NCBI RefSeq assembly: GCF_051465645.1
Contig: NZ_CP195790.1
Span: 186,001 to 250,000, forward strand
DNA from: Planctomicrobium sp051465645
GTDB lineage: Bacteria; Planctomycetota; Planctomycetia; Planctomycetales; Planctomycetaceae
Direction: 5' to 3'
Length of the DNA stretch: 64,000 bases
Below the pieces are notes generated by a model. That model did not search any database and was not told the DNA's origin. It saw only the letters and a program-made list of their open reading frames with translations. Shown one piece after another: positions 25,397 through 35,242 of this stretch. The position numbers were made by a program, and so were the translations under genes. The number at the start of each line of letters is the position of its first letter. Positions within the stretch are counted from its first letter, which is position 1.

Positions 25397-27175
25397 ATGA
25401 GCGCTGAATATGTCATTGGGATCGATCTGGGAACAACGAACAGTGTTGTCAGCTATTGCGCTGCCAATGCCGAGTTTCCTCAGATGGAGCTGTTGTCGAT
25501 TCCACAGTTGGTGGCTCCGGGGACGATTGAAGCTCGGGCGAGTTTGCCGTCGTTTCTGTATCTCGCTCCTCAGGAAGACGCCGGGTTCGCGCTCCCCTGG
25601 GCAGACAAACGAGATTACGTTGTCGGAGAGTGGGCGCGCAGACAGGCGGCAGAAGCTCCTGATCGAACTGTGACAGGGGCCAAGTCGTGGCTTTGCTACA
25701 GCCGAGTTGACCGCCATCAGGCGATTCTCCCTTGGGGCGCACCTGAGGAAGTACGAAAGATTTCTCCGGTCACGGCGTCCCAGTATTGTCTGGAACATCT
25801 GGTCGCAGCATGGAATCAGCAGTTCCCGAATGCCCTGCTCAAGCAGCAGCGCGTCGTGTTGACTGTGCCTGCGTCATTCGATGCCAGTGCTCGCGAATTG
25901 ACGAGAGAGGCAGCACTTGCAGCGGGTTTGCCAACTGATTTCATTCTGCTCGAAGAACCACAGGCAGCAGTCTATTCCTGGCTCGCTCAGGCAGGCGATC
26001 GCTGGCGAAAGATGGTCAAGGTCGGCGACACGATTCTGGTTGTGGACGTGGGTGGCGGCACAACAGATCTCACGTTGATCAGCGTCGCTGAAGAGAATGG
26101 TCAGTTGCAATTGCAGCGAGTCGCGGTCGGTGACCATCTGCTCGTCGGCGGCGACAATATGGATCTGACGCTTGCGCATCATGCGGCAGCGAAATTCGGT
26201 GAGATCGGTACCCAACTCGATCCATGGCAATCGGTCTCGCTCTGGCATGCCTGTCGGCTGGCGAAAGAAAGTCTGTTGGGAGACGCTGGAGGAGAGACAT
26301 ACTCTGTGACGGTTCAGGGGCGTGGGCGAAAACTTGTCGGCGGTGCCGTCAGTATTGATCTCGACCGAGCATCGACACAGCAACTCCTGTTGGATGGATT
26401 TCTTCCGGAGTGTGGATTGGACTCGGTTGTCCAGCGTCGACGTGCTTCAGGATTTCAGCAGATCGGGTTGCCCTTCGAAACCGAGACTGGAGTGACACGA
26501 CATGTTGTTGACTTCCTGAAACGGCACGGAGGCGATCAAACTGTCGTTCGTCCAACCGATATTCTCGTCAATGGGGGTGTCTTCAAGGCGGAAGCTCTGC
26601 AGAATCGGTTGTTGACTGTGATGGCAGGTTGGTTTCCCGACGCTCCACCAAAATCGCTCGCAGGGGAACGTGACCTCGACCACGCCGTAGCGCGCGGGGC
26701 CGCGTACTATGGTTGGGCGAAAGATCATGGCGGCGTTCGCATTCATGGGGGAACGGCTCAATCGTATTACGTCGGAATTGAAACGTCAGGACTGGCAATT
26801 CCGGGGGCTCCCCGCCCATTGAATGCACTCTGCGTCGTCCCCCGAGGGATGGAAGAAGGGTCTCAGATCTCCATTCCGTCTGGTGAGTTTGGACTGATTG
26901 TTGGAGAACCAGCGCAGTTCCGCTTTTTCAGTTCCGCTGTTCGTAAAGATGACCGACCTGGCGAACTCTTACGCAGTTGGGAACCAGACGAATTGTCTGA
27001 AACAGATCCATTGGAAGCGACCCTGCCCCTCGAAGATGGGAATGCGGGGGGATATGTTCCTGTGACATTCCAATCTGTCATTACCGAGTTGGGGGTCTTT
27101 GAACTTTGGTGCGTCAGCACGACATCTGATCGACGCTGGAAACTGGAGTTCAGTGTTCGGGATTCTGACGATTAA
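25397..27175 (+). CDS. Divergent Hsp70 (short form) downstream of DUF2760
   Basis: 592 residues from the ATG at 25397 (AAAAAGG six bases upstream); the longer GTG frame from 25367 is less likely. The nucleotide-binding domain is intact: VIGIDLGTTNSVVSY, VVLTVPASFDASARELTREA, VVDVGGGTTDLTLISV, GGDNMDLTLAHH, DILVNGGVFKAEALQ. It is clearly a paralogue of the long Hsp70 at 17347-20169, with the same QLVAPGTIEAR-type and GAKSWLCYS segments. The C-terminal substrate domain is short and beta-rich, with no helical lid, so it is unlike DnaK. With DUF2760 it probably forms an operon. Confidence 0.87.
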   Translation: MSAEYVIGIDLGTTNSVVSYCAANAEFPQMELLSIPQLVAPGTIEARASLPSFLYLAPQEDAGFALPWADKRDYVVGEWARRQAAEAPDRTVTGAKSWLCYSRVDRHQAILPWGAPEEVRKISPVTASQYCLEHLVAAWNQQFPNALLKQQRVVLTVPASFDASARELTREAALAAGLPTDFILLEEPQAAVYSWLAQAGDRWRKMVKVGDTILVVDVGGGTTDLTLISVAEENGQLQLQRVAVGDHLLVGGDNMDLTLAHHAAAKFGEIGTQLDPWQSVSLWHACRLAKESLLGDAGGETYSVTVQGRGRKLVGGAVSIDLDRASTQQLLLDGFLPECGLDSVVQRRRASGFQQIGLPFETETGVTRHVVDFLKRHGGDQTVVRPTDILVNGGVFKAEALQNRLLTVMAGWFPDAPPKSLAGERDLDHAVARGAAYYGWAKDHGGVRIHGGTAQSYYVGIETSGLAIPGAPRPLNALCVVPRGMEEGSQISIPSGEFGLIVGEPAQFRFFSSAVRKDDRPGELLRSWEPDELSETDPLEATLPLEDGNAGGYVPVTFQSVITELGVFELWCVSTTSDRRWKLEFSVRDSDD

Positions 27176-27273
27176 GCGGGTTCGGCCTCCACTGCACTCT
27201 CATGCTCGCCGTTGCTGCCACGCGAATGCGGAGTTCACTCGCAATCAATCCCGATCGGGTGCAGCAAGTTGAG

Positions 27274-27321
27274 ACAAACAGGAACGACGTTGATGAATGT
27301 CGACGTTGTTCCTTGTTTTTT
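27274..27321 (+). terminator. Intrinsic terminator after the short Hsp70 gene
   Basis: A hairpin of about 15 bp with one bulge (AACAGGAACGACGT and ACGTTGTTCCTTGTT) ends in a run of six T. It lies about 100 bases after the stop codon. The remaining part of the gap up to 27799 holds no recognisable gene. Confidence 0.72.
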
Positions 27322-27799
27322 GTGCTGAGCAGCGAATGCGCTCACCATTGCGTGCTCCTTGTCATTCATTGCAAGGTGATGGTGAAGTAGGAAGAAGTTG
27401 TTGCGAGATGATCCAGTATTTCAATCCAATTTGACCGGGGAATTGCGGTGGATCGGAACGAATAGTGGAATGTCGTGAGTTATGTGAAAAGCAGCTCCCC
27501 GCTTTGAAACCCCATCGTTATTGAACAGGTAAAGATAAAAGCAGGATGTCGTTGGCTACATCTTGCAATCTGTCTTTGCAATCATCCCCTGCCCCAATCG
27601 GCGTCGGAAACTCAACTGTCAGCTGGAATCGTATATTGGCTGTCGCTGGGGCGTTGATGGTTGAGGCGTCTGAGCATCAGGATGCAGGATGGCCTGCAGG
27701 ATGTGTTGGTCGGAAGTCGATGACAAGTTGAATGAGATGAGTTTGCGTGTTGTTCTGGTTCATGCTGATCGTACTGGCTTGTTGTTCAGGGAGTGAGCC

Positions 27800-29464
27800 A
27801 TTAATCGTGTCCTGAATTACAAACTGATTTGCTTGCTGGTCTCGTTCTGTGCGTTTACCGGTTCGGTTGCGCGGGCAGATGAGTGCGATGAGTTTGCAGT
27901 TCCCTGGGGAATTCTGACAGTACGAAGCCTCGATCAGGCGTATACGGCTTTCAATCGTGCCTCCATTGAAACTTCACGCGATAACCTGAACGCAACCGCG
28001 AATCGGATCGCACTACTACGCATTTTCCCGGGGATCGATTCTGGTCGTCCGCTCACGCTGAAGGTGGCTCGGCCAGCTGCCGGGGTTGATCGTCCGATCT
28101 GGATTATCTCGATTCCCGTCTCGGATGCGATGCTCCTCATCAACTCAATCAAACAGCTTCCCCATATTAAGGTGACTGATCACTCTGAGAATCGCTGGTT
28201 GCTTCGAGGGTATCGCGGCGAAATGAACGCGGTCGCGCAGCAGAACCGGTTACTGATCAGCAACCTTCCTAATGCATTTGCCTGCCCGGATGTTGTTGAG
28301 GAGCTCAGTCATGAGCCAGTGGCGGAGAGCGATTTTGCCTTGCGAATCCAACCTAAGGGAATTTCTGTTGATGTGATGAATGAGGTGAAAAGTCAGATTC
28401 GTTCCAGACTGAATCGGATCTCGGACGATCAATTGCAAGATGCAACATCAGATACGCGACTTGAGGTTGCGACACTGCATTTTCTGAACAACGGGATTAC
28501 CCGTTGGATTGACTCGATTGACTGGTTCGAAGCGAAGTTGAATCTCAGTCAGGTGTTCGATGTCGATATTCGCATACAAGCGACTCCCGGCTCGAATATG
28601 GAACGGGATCTGAAGAAAATTGCCCCTGAATCAACACAGTTCTTTCGACCACCATTGCACCCGGTCGCTGCCCGCCTCGCGGTCGCTGTCAATGTGCCTG
28701 GTGAAGTCCAGGATCTTCTGGCAATTGCATTTGAGCAAGTCAGAGATCGGGTCAGCAGCGGAATGAAGATGACCCTGCATCCAAAGGATCAGGAAGCAGC
28801 AGTCGGCGGATTTCAGACAATAATTTCGACCATTTCATTGGGGCGTATCGAGTCTTATCTGGAGATTGTTTCCCTAAGTAATTCGCGAGTGATGAGCTTT
28901 GGAAGCATTCGGGCGCAACGTACCGACCTGATGGCGAAGTCGTTGGCGACAGTGTTTCCACTGGCGGAGAAAGCTGGAGATTTAAAAGATGTGACCATGG
29001 AGGTTGTCAAGCAGGGCGATATTCAGGTTCATCGGCTGCGTCCCAGAAAGTATCGCAAGCACGACATTGTGCTCTATGGGCCAGACCCATTTCTTCTGAT
29101 TGGAACAAACCGCGATCATTACTTCTTTACATTTGGAGGCACTCAACCGGAGGCAACGATTCTTGGGTTGAAGCAAGATGTCGTCGCCAAGCCTGATCTT
29201 GTGTCAGCAAGTTTTCATCTGCGGCCGTGGATCCAGTTACTGCAGACTGTGACTCCAAACGTTAAGGAAGTCGCCAGAGTGGCTGCATTGTTCCCGGCAG
29301 GCGGCCCGACTGTAATACCACGTGATCAGGCTTCGGGCGAGTTGCCGAAGGAGATCGAAGAATGCTTGCAGGTGCAGATCAGAGCCGATTCGAATCAGCT
29401 TCAATTTCATCTCCAGGCAGATTCCAATCTACTGAAACTGGCTCGATTATTGAAATCTGAGTAG
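27800..29464 (+). CDS. Secreted protein of unknown function, possible ATT start
   Basis: About 550 residues with no recognised domain. From a TTG at 27833 the signal peptide would be short and uncharged. Extending in frame to ATT at about 27800 gives a normal one: n-region NRVLNYK, hydrophobic LICLLVSFCAFTGS, cleavage after ARA, with AGGGAG seven to eight bases upstream. An in-frame TGA blocks longer starts. The mature protein mixes alpha and beta segments without repeats (SLDQAYTAFNRAS, LLRIFPGIDSGRPLTLKVA, QLPHIKVTDHSENRWLLRGY) and has no transmembrane span after the signal. It resembles no enzyme I know. The next gene is convergent. Confidence 0.65.
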   Translation: MNRVLNYKLICLLVSFCAFTGSVARADECDEFAVPWGILTVRSLDQAYTAFNRASIETSRDNLNATANRIALLRIFPGIDSGRPLTLKVARPAAGVDRPIWIISIPVSDAMLLINSIKQLPHIKVTDHSENRWLLRGYRGEMNAVAQQNRLLISNLPNAFACPDVVEELSHEPVAESDFALRIQPKGISVDVMNEVKSQIRSRLNRISDDQLQDATSDTRLEVATLHFLNNGITRWIDSIDWFEAKLNLSQVFDVDIRIQATPGSNMERDLKKIAPESTQFFRPPLHPVAARLAVAVNVPGEVQDLLAIAFEQVRDRVSSGMKMTLHPKDQEAAVGGFQTIISTISLGRIESYLEIVSLSNSRVMSFGSIRAQRTDLMAKSLATVFPLAEKAGDLKDVTMEVVKQGDIQVHRLRPRKYRKHDIVLYGPDPFLLIGTNRDHYFFTFGGTQPEATILGLKQDVVAKPDLVSASFHLRPWIQLLQTVTPNVKEVARVAALFPAGGPTVIPRDQASGELPKEIEECLQVQIRADSNQLQFHLQADSNLLKLARLLKSE

Positions 29465-29582
29465 CCGGTTCAGACATAATTCTGTGACAGCGTGACATCG
29501 CGGCTTGGGATCACTGGCAATGCCATGTGAGCCGTTTCTGAATGTCCAGCCGCATTGGAACGATGCCTGAATCGAACTCGTT

Positions 29583-30734
29583 CTAAGAGCGTAACCGGGT
29601 GACCGTCTGGCTGATAATTTGAATTGCCGAATCAATTTCTTCTTCGGTATTGAGATGGCTCACAGACAGGCGGAGCGCTGATGAATAGCGATCGGCCGAA
29701 AGTCCCATGCCGACAAGTACCGGCGAGGGCATCAATGATCCACTCGCGCAGGCACTCCCCAGCGAACAGCAGACACCAGCAATGTCGAGAGCGATCATTA
29801 ACGGATCTCCCTCGACTCCCGGAAATGAAAGGTTTGCAGTGTTCGGCAGTCGGTGAGACGTGTCTCCATTGACGAAGACAGGCGGGCAGCTTTGGATCAA
29901 TCCTGCTTCCAGACGGTCTCTGAGTCTGCTGATTCTTTCGACCCGCTCGACCCTATTGGTATGCCAGTTACGCAGTGCAGTGTTCATTCCTACCGCGAGC
30001 ATCACCGGCTCCGTCCCTGCCCGTCTCCCTGCCTCCTGATGTCCCCCAAGGAGCAGCGTTGGAAACTCAACTCCCTGACGAATCAGGAGTGCGCCAATTC
30101 CACGTGGACCATGAAACTTGTGAGCTCCAACCGACATCGTTGTTGCCCCGAGTGCTCGAAAGTCGACATCGATCTTTCCAGCGGCCTGAACAGCGTCAAC
30201 GTGAAATGGAATTCCCTGCTTGGAGCAGCGCTGAATCAACGGTCGCAGATGTTGAATGACGCCGGTTTCATTATGCGCCAGTAACGCTGTTGCGAATCGA
30301 ACATCGTCGAGCGGAATGCTTTCAATGTCCGATTGAATCCGGCCTGATTCATTCAGTTCGAGTTCAATGCGTTTCCACCCGAGAGAGACTAGCCGTTGGA
30401 TCGGTTCGTCTGTTGCCGGATGTTCTCCGGGCGGGAGCAATATCGTACCAGTTCGACTCTCTCCGGTCGGCAGCCCATTGAAGCTGGAGTGCGCCAAGCC
30501 TGAGATTGCGAAGTTATTCGATTCGGTTCCACCGGACGTGAAGACGACCTCCTGCGGAGCAGCATTCAAGATCTCTGCGATTGATTCGCGGGCATCCTCC
30601 AGCGCCTGACGAGCGCGACGTCCTGCCAGATGGCGACTCCCGGGATTGCCCCATGCCCGTCCAGCAACACGAACCATTGCTTCCAGAGCCTCTGGATCAA
30701 TTGGGGTGGTCGCATTGTTGTCGAGATACAGCAT
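29583..30734 (-). CDS. Cysteine desulfurase (IscS/NifS family)
   Basis: 383 residues of fold-type I PLP enzyme. Motifs: LYLDNNATTPIDPEAL at the start, TSGGTESNNFAISGL, HVDAVQAAGK, the PLP-binding Lys in SVGAHKFHGPRGIGALL, GGHQEAGRRAGTEPV, and the catalytic Cys in CCSLGSACASGS near residue 328. It releases sulfur from cysteine as a persulfide for Fe-S clusters or thio-modified tRNA. No IscU or IscA gene lies beside it. An MnmA-type thiolation partner is not in the window, though tRNA-modification genes appear at 52.5-54.2 kb. Confidence 0.92.
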   Translation of the reverse strand: MLYLDNNATTPIDPEALEAMVRVAGRAWGNPGSRHLAGRRARQALEDARESIAEILNAAPQEVVFTSGGTESNNFAISGLAHSSFNGLPTGESRTGTILLPPGEHPATDEPIQRLVSLGWKRIELELNESGRIQSDIESIPLDDVRFATALLAHNETGVIQHLRPLIQRCSKQGIPFHVDAVQAAGKIDVDFRALGATTMSVGAHKFHGPRGIGALLIRQGVEFPTLLLGGHQEAGRRAGTEPVMLAVGMNTALRNWHTNRVERVERISRLRDRLEAGLIQSCPPVFVNGDTSHRLPNTANLSFPGVEGDPLMIALDIAGVCCSLGSACASGSLMPSPVLVGMGLSADRYSSALRLSVSHLNTEEEIDSAIQIISQTVTRLRS

Positions 30735-30814
30735 CTTACAGGTGACGTGCGTGCCAGTCGGTTCGATGACGGCAAGGAAGATCAGGTTAAGGCCACATGT
30801 TACGCCGAACGGGT

Positions 30815-32098
30815 CTAACCTTTGAATCGTTTGAAAATCAGCGTAATGTTCTGGCCGCCGAATCCAAAACTATTCGACAAGGCCACTTCCACCGTGGATT
30901 CACGAGCTTCGTTCGGGACATAGTCCAGATCGCAATCGGCGTCGGAATGGGTGTAGTTGATCGTTGGCGGAATGACACCGTGTTTCATGGCGAGAAGACT
31001 GACAATCGCCTCGGCACTCCCCGCAGCAGCGATCAGATGTCCCATCATGCTTTTGGAACTGGAAACCGGGATGCTGTATGCCTGCTCTTTGAAGATTTTC
31101 TTGAGTGCAAGCGTTTCGACGCGGTCGTTCACCGGAGTGCTTGTTCCGTGAGCGTTCACATAGTGGATGTCATTGACGGTACATCGTGCGTCGTTCAAAG
31201 CCATCTGAATGCAAGACGTGGCTCCGCGTCCATCTGGATGAATGTCAGTGATACGGTAAGCGTCGGCCGTTGATCCGTACCCGGCAATCTCACCATAGAT
31301 CGTGGCGCCGCGTTGCTTGGCGTGCTCCAATTCCTCAAGAATCAGCATGGCTGCCCCTTCCCCGAGGACGAAGCCATCGCGATCACGGTCAAACGGACGG
31401 GATGCCGTTTGTGGACTTTCGTTCTGCGTCGACAAGGCTGTCAGGAGATTAAAGCCAGTCAGTCCAAACGGGTGGATCATGCTGTGAGATCCCCCAGAGA
31501 GCATGATATCTGCTTCTCCCTGACGAATGATCTCGGTTGCTTCTCCAATTGCCTGACTTGATGCGGCGCAGGCAGTCAAACTGTTCAGGTTAGGCCCTTG
31601 AGCATTGAACAAGCTTGCGAGGTGTCCCGCCGGCATGTTGGGTTCCTGGTCCAGTTCCCGTCGAGGGTTCATCTGATTGAGCCCTTCTCTGGTGAAACGG
31701 TCCATATCAAAGTCCCCGTCACGCTGAGCATCTGCGAGCAGTCGCATGAACAGGTAGAAGTCTTGCTGCCCTTCCCCTGCTCCCAGATAAACTCCAAATC
31801 GGGTTGGGTCAAACTCGCCATCTGTCAGCCCGGAGTCGTTCATGGCCTGAAGTCCGGCACCAATCGCGAATTGAATGTTTCGGCCCGAATATTCGAAGCG
31901 CTCCGGATTCTCAATGATTGAATTGAAATCGAAGCCTTTAACTTCAGCGGCAATGCGCGTCGGGAAGCTGCTCGCGTCGAACAGTGTGATCATGTCGACG
32001 CCGCTCCGTCCTGTGGTCAAAGATTGCCACAGCGATGGAATGTCGTTTCCAAGTGGGGTGATGCAGCCCATGCCAGTGACAACAACGCGCCTTCTCAT
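30815..32098 (-). CDS. fabF: Beta-ketoacyl-[ACP] synthase II
   Basis: 427 residues with the complete condensing-enzyme active site: nucleophile Cys in LTACAASSQAIGEA, His in NAHGTSTPVNDRVE, and His in MGHLIAAAGSAEA, plus the FabF signature GGSHSMIHPFGLTGFN and the C-terminal SNSFGFGGQNITLIF. It extends acyl chains in type II fatty acid synthesis in the cytoplasm. No acyl carrier protein gene is adjacent and the upstream gap is empty. Its 3' end is 81 bases upstream of the cysteine desulfurase start on the same strand, so the two may be co-transcribed. Confidence 0.92.
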   Translation of the reverse strand: MRRRVVVTGMGCITPLGNDIPSLWQSLTTGRSGVDMITLFDASSFPTRIAAEVKGFDFNSIIENPERFEYSGRNIQFAIGAGLQAMNDSGLTDGEFDPTRFGVYLGAGEGQQDFYLFMRLLADAQRDGDFDMDRFTREGLNQMNPRRELDQEPNMPAGHLASLFNAQGPNLNSLTACAASSQAIGEATEIIRQGEADIMLSGGSHSMIHPFGLTGFNLLTALSTQNESPQTASRPFDRDRDGFVLGEGAAMLILEELEHAKQRGATIYGEIAGYGSTADAYRITDIHPDGRGATSCIQMALNDARCTVNDIHYVNAHGTSTPVNDRVETLALKKIFKEQAYSIPVSSSKSMMGHLIAAAGSAEAIVSLLAMKHGVIPPTINYTHSDADCDLDYVPNEARESTVEVALSNSFGFGGQNITLIFKRFKG

Positions 32099-32868
32099 AG
32101 GTTTTCCTGCTTGCCAATGGCCCTTTCAGTAGATGCGCGACGTTCGTCAAATCGGGAAATGACAGCCCAGTGGTTCCAACTTGAAATTCAATCGTTTCAA
32201 CCACGGAATGAGGAAGTCGGACAATGGCTCACTCCTTAAACAGTTGGACGTACGAGGCTGTTTTGTGATCGGTTCGAAGTCGGACAAACCCTCACATTGT
32301 CAGGGAAATTGCAAGGGATTAGTCAGGTTCGGTCTGTCACATCGCTGAACGGTCGCTGAATGGACAGCGGAGCGCCGGATTCCGCGTACCAATTGCCGCA
32401 AATTCCTTCCTGAATTTGCTCTAAACCTAAAGTATATGGAGGGCAACTGTGCGCTGAGAAGTCTTTTCAATAGAGAGACGTGACTTTTGATTTGTCTGAT
32501 CCGCTGGCCAGTCTCGCGTTTTTCATTCCTGGCAGGCCGACTCTCTCGTTGAGGATTCCCCGATCACAAGCAACAGGGAAAAGACACAGAACTGGGAGTG
32601 ATTCTACTGGTCAGTCTCACAGGATCTGTGATGCAAAACCACCACAGATTGGCATAACCGACGCCGAAATCTTGTGCCTCCCCCGATTGTTGTTGAAATA
32701 GGGTAACTACAAGGAACAGGAGGACGGTGCAGATGGTATGTGTTGTTTGCGGGAGACATTAAATGGGCAGATCGAGTAGTAAATTAGAGACGTGGTCTCT
32801 CTGCCAGTGTTGAGTTCACACCTGAGGACCTGTCCCGCCGGGTCAAAGATTTTGGGCAGACTTTTGCA
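32099..32868. other. Divergent intergenic region, no gene seen
   Basis: 770 bases between fabF (minus) and the sugar transferase (plus). Open frames of 70-90 codons here have no domain or codon support. No hairpin or repeat stands out. It may hold divergent promoters. Confidence 0.35.
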
Positions 32869-33768
32869 ATGCAAAGCATTGTTGCAGAAAAACATACGAC
32901 AAAGTTGGAAGATCCGTCTGGAGCCCAGAGTGTTCAGGCTCCTGCCTCCGTTGAAACATTGAATCCAACATTCGACCAGGTGCGGGAATACGCGCATCTG
33001 GAATCGTTTCCGACTGTCTGGTGGTTGACGAACCTCAATCTTCCTGAGCAACGCGTCAATATTCAGAGCATTTCGCCTTTGACTCGGTTTGCAAAACGAG
33101 CGCTCGATGTCACGGCTGCTTTGGTGATGCTTGTACTCCTGGCTCCGGTCATGCTGGCCGTTGGATTGTTGGTAAAACTGACATCCAAAGGACCGATGAT
33201 CTACTCGCAAACTCGCGTTGGCTTGAATCTTAGGAAAAAGGGCCCGGACCGCCGTCAGCGTCATCTTGGAGTTCCAGGAGGGGCGGTAGAACGAAGGCGA
33301 GCGAATCGGGATCGTCGTGGTGGTCTGAGCTATGGTCGTCACTTTACGATTTACAAGTTCCGCACCATGCGAGTCGACGCGGAGAAGCAAGGGGCTCAAT
33401 TTGCTGTTCAGGGAGATTCCCGTATCACTCCGATTGGCCGATTCCTGCGTAAGACACGCCTTGATGAACTTCCTCAGCTTTGGAACGTGCTGAAAGGTGA
33501 GATGTCGCTTGTCGGGCCACGACCGGAGAGACCAGAGTTCATTAAGCCGCTCAGCGACGAGATTCCGGGATACCTGGATCGCTTGGGACTGAAGCCTGGG
33601 CTTACTGGTGTCGCCCAGATTCTAAATGGCTACGACAACGAGATCGACAGCTTCCGCCGAAAGGTTGCATTCGATTTATACTATCTGCAGAACTGTAGCT
33701 TCTGGAATGACGTCAAGATTCTGGTGCGAACGATCAAGGTCGTGCTGACTGGAAGCGGTGCATTGTAA
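32869..33768 (+). CDS. Undecaprenyl-phosphate sugar phosphotransferase (WcaJ/RfbP type)
   Basis: 299 residues. A 75-residue N-terminal extension precedes the PGT core: KRALDVTAALVMLVLLAPVM is the re-entrant membrane helix, then RVGLN, FTIYKFRTMRVDAE, RFLRKTRLDELPQLWN, LKGEMSLVGPRPERPEFI and the C-terminal GLTGVAQILNGY. This enzyme transfers sugar-1-phosphate to undecaprenyl phosphate at the inner membrane, the first step of exopolysaccharide or O-unit assembly. Between RVGLN and the KFRTM segment lies an extra stretch of about 35 residues rich in Arg (KGPDRRQRHL, GGAVERRRANRDRRGG), not usual in the family. Start: ATG at 32869. Confidence 0.87.
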   Translation: MQSIVAEKHTTKLEDPSGAQSVQAPASVETLNPTFDQVREYAHLESFPTVWWLTNLNLPEQRVNIQSISPLTRFAKRALDVTAALVMLVLLAPVMLAVGLLVKLTSKGPMIYSQTRVGLNLRKKGPDRRQRHLGVPGGAVERRRANRDRRGGLSYGRHFTIYKFRTMRVDAEKQGAQFAVQGDSRITPIGRFLRKTRLDELPQLWNVLKGEMSLVGPRPERPEFIKPLSDEIPGYLDRLGLKPGLTGVAQILNGYDNEIDSFRRKVAFDLYYLQNCSFWNDVKILVRTIKVVLTGSGAL

Positions 33769-33847
33769 TCGCCCGCGATGAGTCAGCGGATCAGGCTGTC
33801 GCATTCATGCTGAAACTGCTTGGCGAACGCAACTCGAAAAATGCTCA

Positions 33848-33880
33848 GGGAATGGACAATGTCCGTTCCCTTTTTCTTTT
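33848..33880 (+). terminator. Strong intrinsic terminator after the sugar transferase
   Basis: GGGAATGGAC (33848-33857), loop AAT, GTCCGTTCCC (33861-33870) form a 10-bp stem with one T-G pair, followed by TTTTTCTTTT. It ends the unit before the respiratory operon. Confidence 0.85.
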
Positions 33881-34585
33881 CCCAAGCGGAAGTTGTGGCA
33901 GGATGAACAATGGATTGCAGCGTTTGAGCTTCCGGTGCTGAGTAATGGACACGTCCCAGCTCGACTTCTTTAGTCTCGAGCTGACTATTATTGGACGCCT
34001 TGCGGTACTGCTCCAAAAAACAAAATGCAGCACACTCAGAGAGCTCAGGAGCGTCGGTAAGCGGTAACGTGCAGAGGACTTGGGATATCACATCACCTAC
34101 TCTTTGAGCTCGGATGTTGATCTCCATGGTCAGGCCAAAGCGATGAGTTAAAAGGTCAGATGGAACGCCCGAAAAATACGGCCGACTTTCGACATAAATC
34201 TATGTGATAAATGGTCTTTTCACGAATAAGCTGGCTGAAGTCGCCGACACAGGAATCCAGCTTCCGAGGAATTCCTCTTGGAAAAGGGAATTCGAATTGA
34301 ACTGATCCAGTGCTATCCGGCCAATGCCGACAACATTCAGGAACGATAGATATCGCAGAAACTCTGCGGTCAACATGCGATACAAAAGTGGAATGACCCG
34401 TTATGAGACGTTGGTAGTGTTTGCGTTCTCATAAACAAAAATTTCCGTCCCAGTTCTCGAAATCTCTGCTGGTTGGCTTCCGCTGCCTGAACGATTTCGT
34501 ATTCTTCGGCACGGACCGATGGTTCTGACCAAAGTTCAACATCGTCGTTGAATGATTCATCACACCCTCTAAGCAAGTCGATGGT
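33881..34585. other. Upstream region of the respiratory operon
   Basis: About 700 bases without a supported gene. A 114-codon frame on the minus strand (33783-34127) has no domain and contains the terminator above. The act operon promoter should lie here; no convincing -35/-10 pair was identified. The stretch 34410-34450 is the most AT-rich part near the first gene. Confidence 0.35.
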
Positions 34586-35233
34586 ATGCCACAAATCTTT
34601 CACCCGAGCATGAATGTCATCGCTCGTGTGGGCATTTTCGGCGCGATCTTCCTTGTCACGTCTCTGGTTGGGGGCGTTTGGGGGTTTGTCAGGTCGCCGT
34701 ATATGACGGAACAGGGAATTGCCCGCCCGCAACCAATTCCGTTTAGTCATGCCCACCATGTTGGCGATCTCGGAATTGATTGCCGATATTGCCACACACA
34801 AGTTGAGACGGAAGCGATGGCCGGTGTGCCAGCGACTGAAGTCTGTATGAATTGCCATTCCCAGTTGTGGAATGACACTCCGATGATCGCTCCTCTGCTC
34901 GCAAGTGTTCGCGAGAACAAGCCGATCGAATGGCGTCGCGTTCACGATGCTCCTGACTATGTGTTCTTCCATCACGGTGTGCACATTGCCAAGGGGATCG
35001 CTTGCGAAACCTGTCACGGGCGTGTTGATAAGATGCCTTTGATGTGGCGGGAAAATACCTTGCATATGCAGTGGTGTCTGGAGTGTCACAACTCTCCTGA
35101 CAAGAATTTGCGTCCTGTTGAGGACGTGTTTGCGATGGGCTGGAAGCCAAAAGAGTCGACTCCGACAACTGCTGAGCTTACTTTGGCTGGTCACGTTCGT
35201 AGTCAAACAAATTGTTCTGTCTGCCATCGTTAA
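34586..35233 (+). CDS. actA: Alternative complex III subunit ActA, pentahaem cytochrome c
   Basis: 215 residues. One N-terminal membrane anchor (VGIFGAIFLVTSLVGGVWGF, about 15-34) and five CxxCH haem sites: C66-H70, C87-H91, C140-H144, C164-H168, C210-H214. Many other His residues can act as distal ligands. ActA passes electrons from the quinol-oxidising part of alternative complex III to downstream cytochromes in the periplasm. It is the first gene of a plus-strand operon running to 47.4 kb. No clear ribosome site precedes the ATG; an internal ATG at residue 9 would still keep the anchor. Confidence 0.93.
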   Translation: MPQIFHPSMNVIARVGIFGAIFLVTSLVGGVWGFVRSPYMTEQGIARPQPIPFSHAHHVGDLGIDCRYCHTQVETEAMAGVPATEVCMNCHSQLWNDTPMIAPLLASVRENKPIEWRRVHDAPDYVFFHHGVHIAKGIACETCHGRVDKMPLMWRENTLHMQWCLECHNSPDKNLRPVEDVFAMGWKPKESTPTTAELTLAGHVRSQTNCSVCHR

Positions 35234-35242
35234 CGGACTCCG

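Noticed and set aside
33783..34127. 114-codon open frame on the minus strand
   Set aside because: No domain or signal peptide, no ribosome site, and the strong plus-strand terminator of the sugar transferase lies inside it.
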